DNA of 61,554 nucleotides from contig JFBG01000030.1 in the NCBI GenBank assembly GCA_000583135.1, forward strand, positions 1-61,554, in the 5' to 3' direction. Position numbers and translations under genes: made by a program. The notes beneath the pieces were generated by a model that searched no databases, was not told the origin of the DNA, and was given only the letters and a program-made list of their open reading frames with translations. This DNA comes from Thioalkalivibrio sp. HK1 (GTDB lineage Bacteria > Pseudomonadota > Gammaproteobacteria > HK1). This document shows positions 61,001 to 61,554 of this stretch, in pieces; the first letter of the stretch is position 1; the number at the start of each line of letters is the position of its first letter.

Positions 61001-61554
61001 TCGAAGACTTTCCGGCGCTCGTGAACGAAGGTGGTTCCCAGACCTTCATGGTGAGTCTCACCACCGCTCCGGGGACCCCGACCGATGCCGGGGAGACGGT
61101 CACGGTGACTTTTTCCTCGAACGAGAGCGACGTCACCATCGACAGCGATTTGGATCTGACGGGCGATCAAAATACCTTGGTATTCACCGCAGCGGATTGG
61201 CATCGGGCGAAGACGGTCACCATCAAAGCCGCCGAGGATGACGATACCGAGCACGAAAGCGCGACCGTCTCGGTGGCCGTCGACGGCAGCCTCGCCAGCA
61301 GCCCGTGGGACGATGTGAGCGCATCGAAGCGTCTGACCGTCAAAGACAACGACATCACCATCGGCTTGGTCTTCGAAGACACGCCGGTCTCGGTCGAAGA
61401 GGGCGGCACCAAGAAATTCAAGATCAAACTCAGCAGCCCGCCGACATCGGCGGTCAGCATCCGTTTGTTCCAACCCGCCAATACCGACGTCACCTTGAGC
61501 ACCGCCAACTCTCAAACGGGGGCCCAGTTCGTTGCGTTGGCATTTGCGACCAAC
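46033..61554 (+). CDS. Giant Calx-beta-like repeat surface protein, 3' end beyond the window
   Basis: One frame is open from ATG 46033 to the last base: 5,174 codons without a stop. Residues 1-75 are Arg/Pro/Ser-rich; 77-96 form a hydrophobic export signal (FVFFAVFHVLIALATIRVHA). From about residue 137 the protein is about 43 diverged repeats of about 105-130 residues. The shared pattern is LTIDEGG, then F.V.L...P, TQP.N.D....DTD...GNQT.LTFT, then .NWN..Q.V.V.A..D.D, then ATGGGYD and V.V.DDD. These are Calx-beta-like folds, expected to bind Ca2+ and form a long rod. The broken neighbour has the same repeats and a C-terminal beta-barrel, so an autotransporter barrel may follow outside; this is inference. 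Alternatives are a type I secreted adhesin. Start is uncertain. Confidence 0.9.
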   Translation, partial: MNRRRDATKLLLDPTRRVSYSPIARPLTPFFLVHRLPFRRSRLPSYPSSLFASQRTSRVEDGRYCLPNIPRLRLAGFVFFAVFHVLIALATIRVHAVEAGLDIENEKVRIIITDIDGDPISVDPRTTARFDQYSYPPTFTVEEGKKFKIRIKLSGPPIATRDRGRIEFSPSQDVNFDGLDDNRRLFFRHRADQDEYWDHYQTVTITVNSDDDLVDTAIPIEIEARRDNEWESGQQPDPVVFWIRQLDSDSGLTFYEAQSGSQVYDASNPLQIEEGGRKTVYVQTSENPRPRADINIRADEGITADRSRISVTHSNYRNRHSVTLTAAVDANDTDESKKVVFSTPAPSSTDNSDLNVGYGFRITAELPVIVREPTSGGNEHRPVPNFVAPLTIEEGKVVNIGFKYPSTGNSNFIFARVTDANRIKIARATGPNDIGSSGDLPNESQITISGGSTTPLRGYHYIKIHAVDNDQVETGASATLEFSDNGDAWAPSNFIDDIQIRIREDDTRALAFSPAASKLGGFKRLGTLGGDNRDRPLVLEEGAAGTLKVKLTSKPTGRVTVSGKSLPSFIGLSPSTLEFTATDWNQEKTFSISAAHDVNHVNDNIPLTFNALGGGYVNVEGIARIDVQDNDTPGITVTPSTLTIDEGGAGSFKIALATRPDRDVGFSIDVPGSAATAITIDGNSRRGGTQSDLIIEPDDWSRGHSVRILSTDDDEVEDRSFDITVTTTFGSGYSDLQGNRFSEKVTVNVKDNEEFGFVIDGDRSASLTEGDALSYKIRLSKKPTETGSQVTVTHRPFGTRFQNVEMTPAQLIFTDTNWNVAQTLLIRAEDDNDSLDEIGGFIIGADDSGHDGGGYDLASATLSLRVADDDAPHLVFGPLFPRIQEGGVGRVRLRLGNAPTADVMVAVHAGDDSLSLVSPTRVHENRNERVLTFTAQNWETTQSVYLSAKHDEDGIDGRSEVVAYVVDTSAYNIVGSRRKSVLVHDDDTPGFVIDPKTLTIDEGRSASFDIKLVAKPTFSSSGGNAGSDVVVDLYHPDPDLVVDKSSLRFTASNWNQNQRVSVSARNDLDFHDESISLTLTSQGGDYAGVGDSMNIAVKDDEIASIVIDRQSLSLLEGAAVAIVVKLSHEPSGDVVLNLEQPRLSWITVDGDAKRSGLQSTLTFTRTNWNQGRRIRIIAAKDENANDETGTLRFTATGGSYEGVVANLSVRVSDPDTNDLLITGLENPTYVEGQSYSLGVRLKSRPTGQVSVSVAADDDILVFTPSSLTFTPTNWKKVQSIGLSVLEDDDALVNRPVITFTATGGGYDGMSKQLTTTVKDNDVKRVIVSPRAVSIVEGGSAIIGVRLSESPQTQRIVVFSLDITSTSAGYAGSYVNIVPNSGMTFTRDNWNVEQTRRVELSDDDNAKNETIVVRFGLPLGTGGGYQSDEVTITAVDEDTQGLMISPTGDITVEEGNSLPVDIALRAQPVSDMEVRLTPPLSQAHLSIAPLTLTFTRDNWSASQRVTLSAPLDLNSVSERFEIPMSVHDKRTGAIDIRFGKPSLSVDVQDRDQDPSKPIPGIVMLDTLKITENINTSVSVQLANRPSGRVNVVITPSEEGAAFLRLGPILTIPHSIVPTKTSHTLSFDQDNWNRSQSFLLGSVRDYDAVDRKAQLVAVASGSGYDAVHRMTVSEQDPDVAKLLPDSTNISLGEGGETPLKVRLATIPFKGSVTVNAVVAASSGITLDRSSLTFTSNNWNTPQVINLSAAEDSDDNHGQFVLTLRSTGADYQGLSASVLVDISDNDRPELMLDYTNDGLFSGISLPEGGSGTLRVKLRERPSALVGVDLRTVLYLFGDSKRPEYRRVNPTGIQMDKTFLAFTPSDWDTWQSVGFSSPQDNDYWVETGKVVMTYGIRPRQDVLEVPIVVIEDDASGPMIAGFPETIDEGQTLTFTVKLDAKPSYPNGGTRYPWYPSQNYYEVEFRSSNPLALNGVFNDRSRLINYWRYSFNSRNWNVPQTVTITAPEDDNAVSEEVVIHSKSVGLDRRYYKHPTINKTSTIKVIDNDAPRLITDRDGVQGYLVIDEGGSNRFRIRLSAEPVEPVRVDIVLPDDGELSADPNSVAFNSSNWRQWQTVTLTNTPDSDNYTEYRDVRLVAHGGQYSKIETRVALELTDKDTPMIDTDPEEMVLIEEGGSASFNVRLKTRVFSTSDPVRVALSLPADSDLTLDSDPSTAGDQNELVFTDRNWDRWQTVSLNAATDDNTVNDIVTISMVANGGSYVDVKNTMKVTIADAERSPAIVLTSELIRIDEGGNASFDISLGSKPTADVVLTFPTPINSDLTIDGDDSVIGHQSALRFQPANWYVPRKVVVDAAQDDDLIGENETIDITAAGGNYDDMEIGITLSIVDDDRASLVYEPDPLTIVGRKGSSANFRARLSHRPIGEVTATLQVLDNAAISLDDDEHRFDATNWDRWWTINVSVSDNRSGNRKFKMRLSTTGGYYDELTSDIDVLVSDSGNDALIVSNAPEEIDEGERIDFTVKLATAPRNRAEVKLVLNDPSNSGALRLDPATSIFTALDWDQPKTITLVALPDDDDEDKSLVVTLDASSINTANYNASYRLDIDIEDDDSKGLVLNPATVTIHEGKTQSVDISLATKPEGNVRVAFPFVLSGHTFDNHLIAPLNAARQPVPAVHLDYTPENWNRPQTVFFKHADDDNWYSITNHLITITASGGGYDGLTGSLRYDTVDNDRADIRFQDIPLTMDEGETATFKVRLDNDPFSVFRVGEFQEVSITSSHPALLSVDKSTISVDRTTWVDVTLTAHDDDVFLSREVELLFELNDNHLVDVVHLVSIVDDDASRLVIDDTQVTVDEGGSSDFTVKLGNRPFGYVDLRMVKSGSPDMTFDADLLKTGNQSTLRFTETNWNAARTVRVSAASDGDAADDIATISVSARGEFPRDGYDDQSAQVNIRIDDDETAAVIFDPRRTKINEGGSASLDISLATKPTATVKVLFLRSTNLDVKVDTTPALASIGSSLTFSPDKWNQPQTIRVFASDDDDTINDHAFIPVRATGGDYESLTFSHPVQITDDDTADIIFSDFPDSISESASAHTFGLRLIRRPTSDVTVTLAYSDTTDSALIGFDKTSFVFTSANWDSVQNGILTPVDNDEMSGDMDVELAFTPVGGGFSGDQNKRTISIIDDDQAGVEFEGVPVSVKEGNSATIKARLATRPYLENEVSVTFQQPDNTDVRIGSDRSAALVLEFTRGDWNTWQNIDLTAAADDDAFSESAIVSWSAAGGEYGDSTKNIAAITGKVDVNVLEDLPETTQRSLVFEDVPVILDESASETFKIRLGTLPNGNVRVTLTQPDNVDIRADTDATATGHQTTLDFTPADWDTAKTITVFAAADYDADDDSGVVAFNASGGGYDDIAAQVKVSVLDDDRAPALVFEDLPLTIDEGASGAFKVYLSTRPSEVVSLNITRAPPSNSDITLDTDTATEGNQKTLSFTSSNWYIAQSVTISAAQDNDALNDSQIFNINASGGNYAGVSGQASVVVLDDETPALVFDPTSLTIDEGDRGNIGVKLSTNPISTVTVTFTQPTNEDITADADTSTSGNQTSLTFGPSDWSVAKTIVVTAAIDDATGHDTGTIPFTASGGGYENVSGSVSITVRDGDYSIVKIDPRLADFFEGTSFVHDVWLPSRPSDDVVINFYSDNPDVTIDTDSSEAGNQTTLEFTIANYNTKRKITLRAADDEDDKDDRAKMTISGSGGGYDRVVVNTLENRHPDTNHIPVTVRDDDTDRLEYRNFPHSLPEGTSATFNIRLKSEPPNDISINMDHNQEAIDKERLGLGDVVDLTFTPNNWDEWQNLTVTSQDNSWHWFLSDRNDSINIDFTIKNSNYHDTKKIEFIDDEEVRLLFDPNPTRVLEGNNLVLRVKANAPPNTSIIHGQSWNVTFSQPSNTDLTIDTDTVAGGNQTTMVLDSTGQRAWNQWQPIMIRAAQDADSSSEKVDIDYEMRVNHIDTTYRFNLKHEATIIDDESLEFVLEDTPLALDEGTTGYFGIKLGGQPTANVTVNLEQPSNTDVTADTDTKTTGNQTSLTFTSDDWDTSQRVAVTASRDNDAEDENAAISLSATGGGYDDASATVNVAVHDTYNNQALVIDKETVSLSEGETATFSVRLLVATSVDLKVLISDSNNSDISLDKSELAFTVDNWNQAQIITVSAAHDPGIVDDQATFNLTVDDDDGLYDSVTGGVTVKVIDDDKPHILLDPSKPVIPENGSITAKIKLGIAPTANVTLTLVPEAGSDLTLDTDDDQIGNQSTLAFTTANWNVERDIVLKAAHDDDSTNDTVKINVYASGGDYEGVLVDLVKGLTYITARIQDDDFFFAFQGLPNRLREGQSATLRYKLSSNFNNSHPFGGGYQQKVWLEIIDSNLLRRTGVDVYSYVKVNNTLLEEDEESLDKPKSTIYKGLPDMTRENYNQWQEVTITAVDNDRLWFRSTPFSVKINFIPDRPFFATGGTFGSQTLTIVDDESADIVFQPATATVVEGGSLAVDVKLSVPPPRVLRTPPSNDLSKYINYDWTVTLGAPDDSDLSVDKKTLTFTSSGNTQWDQWQRVNLSAAEDADGIDDAVLLSARATARHDVRATGRAADYVLNDGLSVTIDDEDDAILSIIELGGVPVSVDEGASEKFTVKLKSQPAQSRTLTFDQPDNQDVTVDIDPDTSGNQTTLTFTTTDWQTAQEVTVAAGEDDDAIDETASIAFTLTGSDGDTTSAIPVDVDDNDTAGLVFGDFPESVGEGETATFKVKLSTVPSSTVDVAIASGNTNDLTVDKTTLAFTSSNWDAWQNVTLTAVDDNEAYGPDGIDLVFTPAGYGEAQTKTVNVVQDDSVGVIITRTPLSVPEGATRSFNVRLRSEPTSYGRNPLFSNNASIVFSKLGNSETRFNIGTGNSHTLTFNQSNWNQDQQVAIAAASNSVDGHAQVEIAYTTSGHEYGDSQSIPPFSSLTGRVGLILVDRGQTPDLDIEDFPALVNEGGSQTFMVSLTTAPGTPTDAGETVTVTFSSNESDVTIDSDLDLTGDQNTLVFTAADWHRAKTVTIKAAEDDDTEHESATVSVAVDGSLASSPWDDVSASKRLTVKDNDITIGLVFEDTPVSVEEGGTKKFKIKLSSPPTSAVSIRLFQPANTDVTLSTANSQTGAQFVALAFATN
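46441..61554 (+). repeat. About 43 tandem Calx-beta-like protein repeats
   Basis: Repeat boundaries read from the DDD/DDE/DND ends fall at about 47.56, 47.93, 48.30, 48.64, 49.00, 49.34, 49.69, 50.00, 50.34 kb and so on, about every 340 bp, to 61.36 kb where repeat 43 is cut by the edge. The first three (46441-47560) are the most diverged. Identity between neighbours is low at DNA level, so these are old protein repeats, not recent DNA duplications. Repeats 28-30 and 34 (about 55.93-56.96 and 58.06-58.40 kb) are closest to the consensus. Confidence 0.85.

Noticed and set aside
46489..61515. Long minus-strand frames rich in Ile, Asp, Gly, Arg over the giant gene
   Set aside because: They recur once per repeat as the reverse complement of the repeat unit, so they are shadows of the plus-strand protein.
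46441..61554. CRISPR array or DNA satellite suggested by regular periodicity of about 340 bp
   Set aside because: Repeats are conserved at protein level only and have no short identical direct repeats with spacers.

Overview
The window reads as part of the chromosome of an uncultured gammaproteobacterium, roughly 58-60% G+C by eye. The main evidence is the gyrA - serA - pheA - tyrA - aroA - cmk - rpsA - ihfB - lapB - pyrF block, the classic gammaproteobacterial 'supraoperon' surroundings, with an mtaD-like hydrolase divergent from gyrA as in pseudomonads. LapB, the E. coli-type two-domain ArgA and the single-chain PurL fit the same placement. TGA is used as a normal stop (for example gyrA), so the code is standard. 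The type of repeat/autotransporter protein at the right end resembles proteins reported from marine and invertebrate-associated gammaproteobacteria, but the habitat is only a guess.

Layout. 1-14.5 kb: mtaD (cut by the left edge, minus strand), then the plus-strand run from gyrA to pyrF, covering topology, serine and aromatic amino acid synthesis, CMP kinase, ribosomal protein S1, IHF-beta, LPS control and pyrimidine synthesis. Relative to the usual arrangement serC, hisC and lapA are missing, and pheA has lost the prephenate dehydratase catalytic motifs. 14.5-22.6 kb: minus-strand argA, then a polyamine uptake and breakdown cluster transcribed puuD-puuA-potD-potB-potC-potA (the Pseudomonas spu layout without spuC). 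22.8-26.4 kb, plus strand: ilvD, a glutamine cyclotransferase-like secreted protein with a small membrane protein, and an Smr-domain protein. 26.4-33.4 kb, minus strand: a second, decayed Smr paralogue in inverted orientation, the MsrQ/MsrP periplasmic methionine sulfoxide repair pair, and purL. 33.9-40.3 kb: a membrane-anchored Lys/Ala/Ser-rich protein, an AI-2E/PerM family permease, glutamine-dependent NAD synthetase, and a ketol-acid reductoisomerase of the long plant type.

40.3-61.6 kb is accessory. A 1.5 kb gap with no recognisable gene leads to a Calx-beta-like repeat autotransporter (41861-45273) that is broken by a perfect 20-bp tandem duplication and by an in-frame TGA. After another 0.76 kb gap a single uninterrupted reading frame runs from 46033 off the right edge: more than 5,170 codons, made almost entirely of about 43 diverged Calx-beta-like repeats of about 110 residues.

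Most interesting: the giant repeat protein and its broken neighbour with shared repeat modules; the eroded PheA; the plant-type IlvC; the inverted Smr pair in which one copy lost its DLHG motif; and acidic C-terminal tails on GyrA, S1 and IHF-beta. Family assignments rest on reading motifs from memory; no database search was possible.
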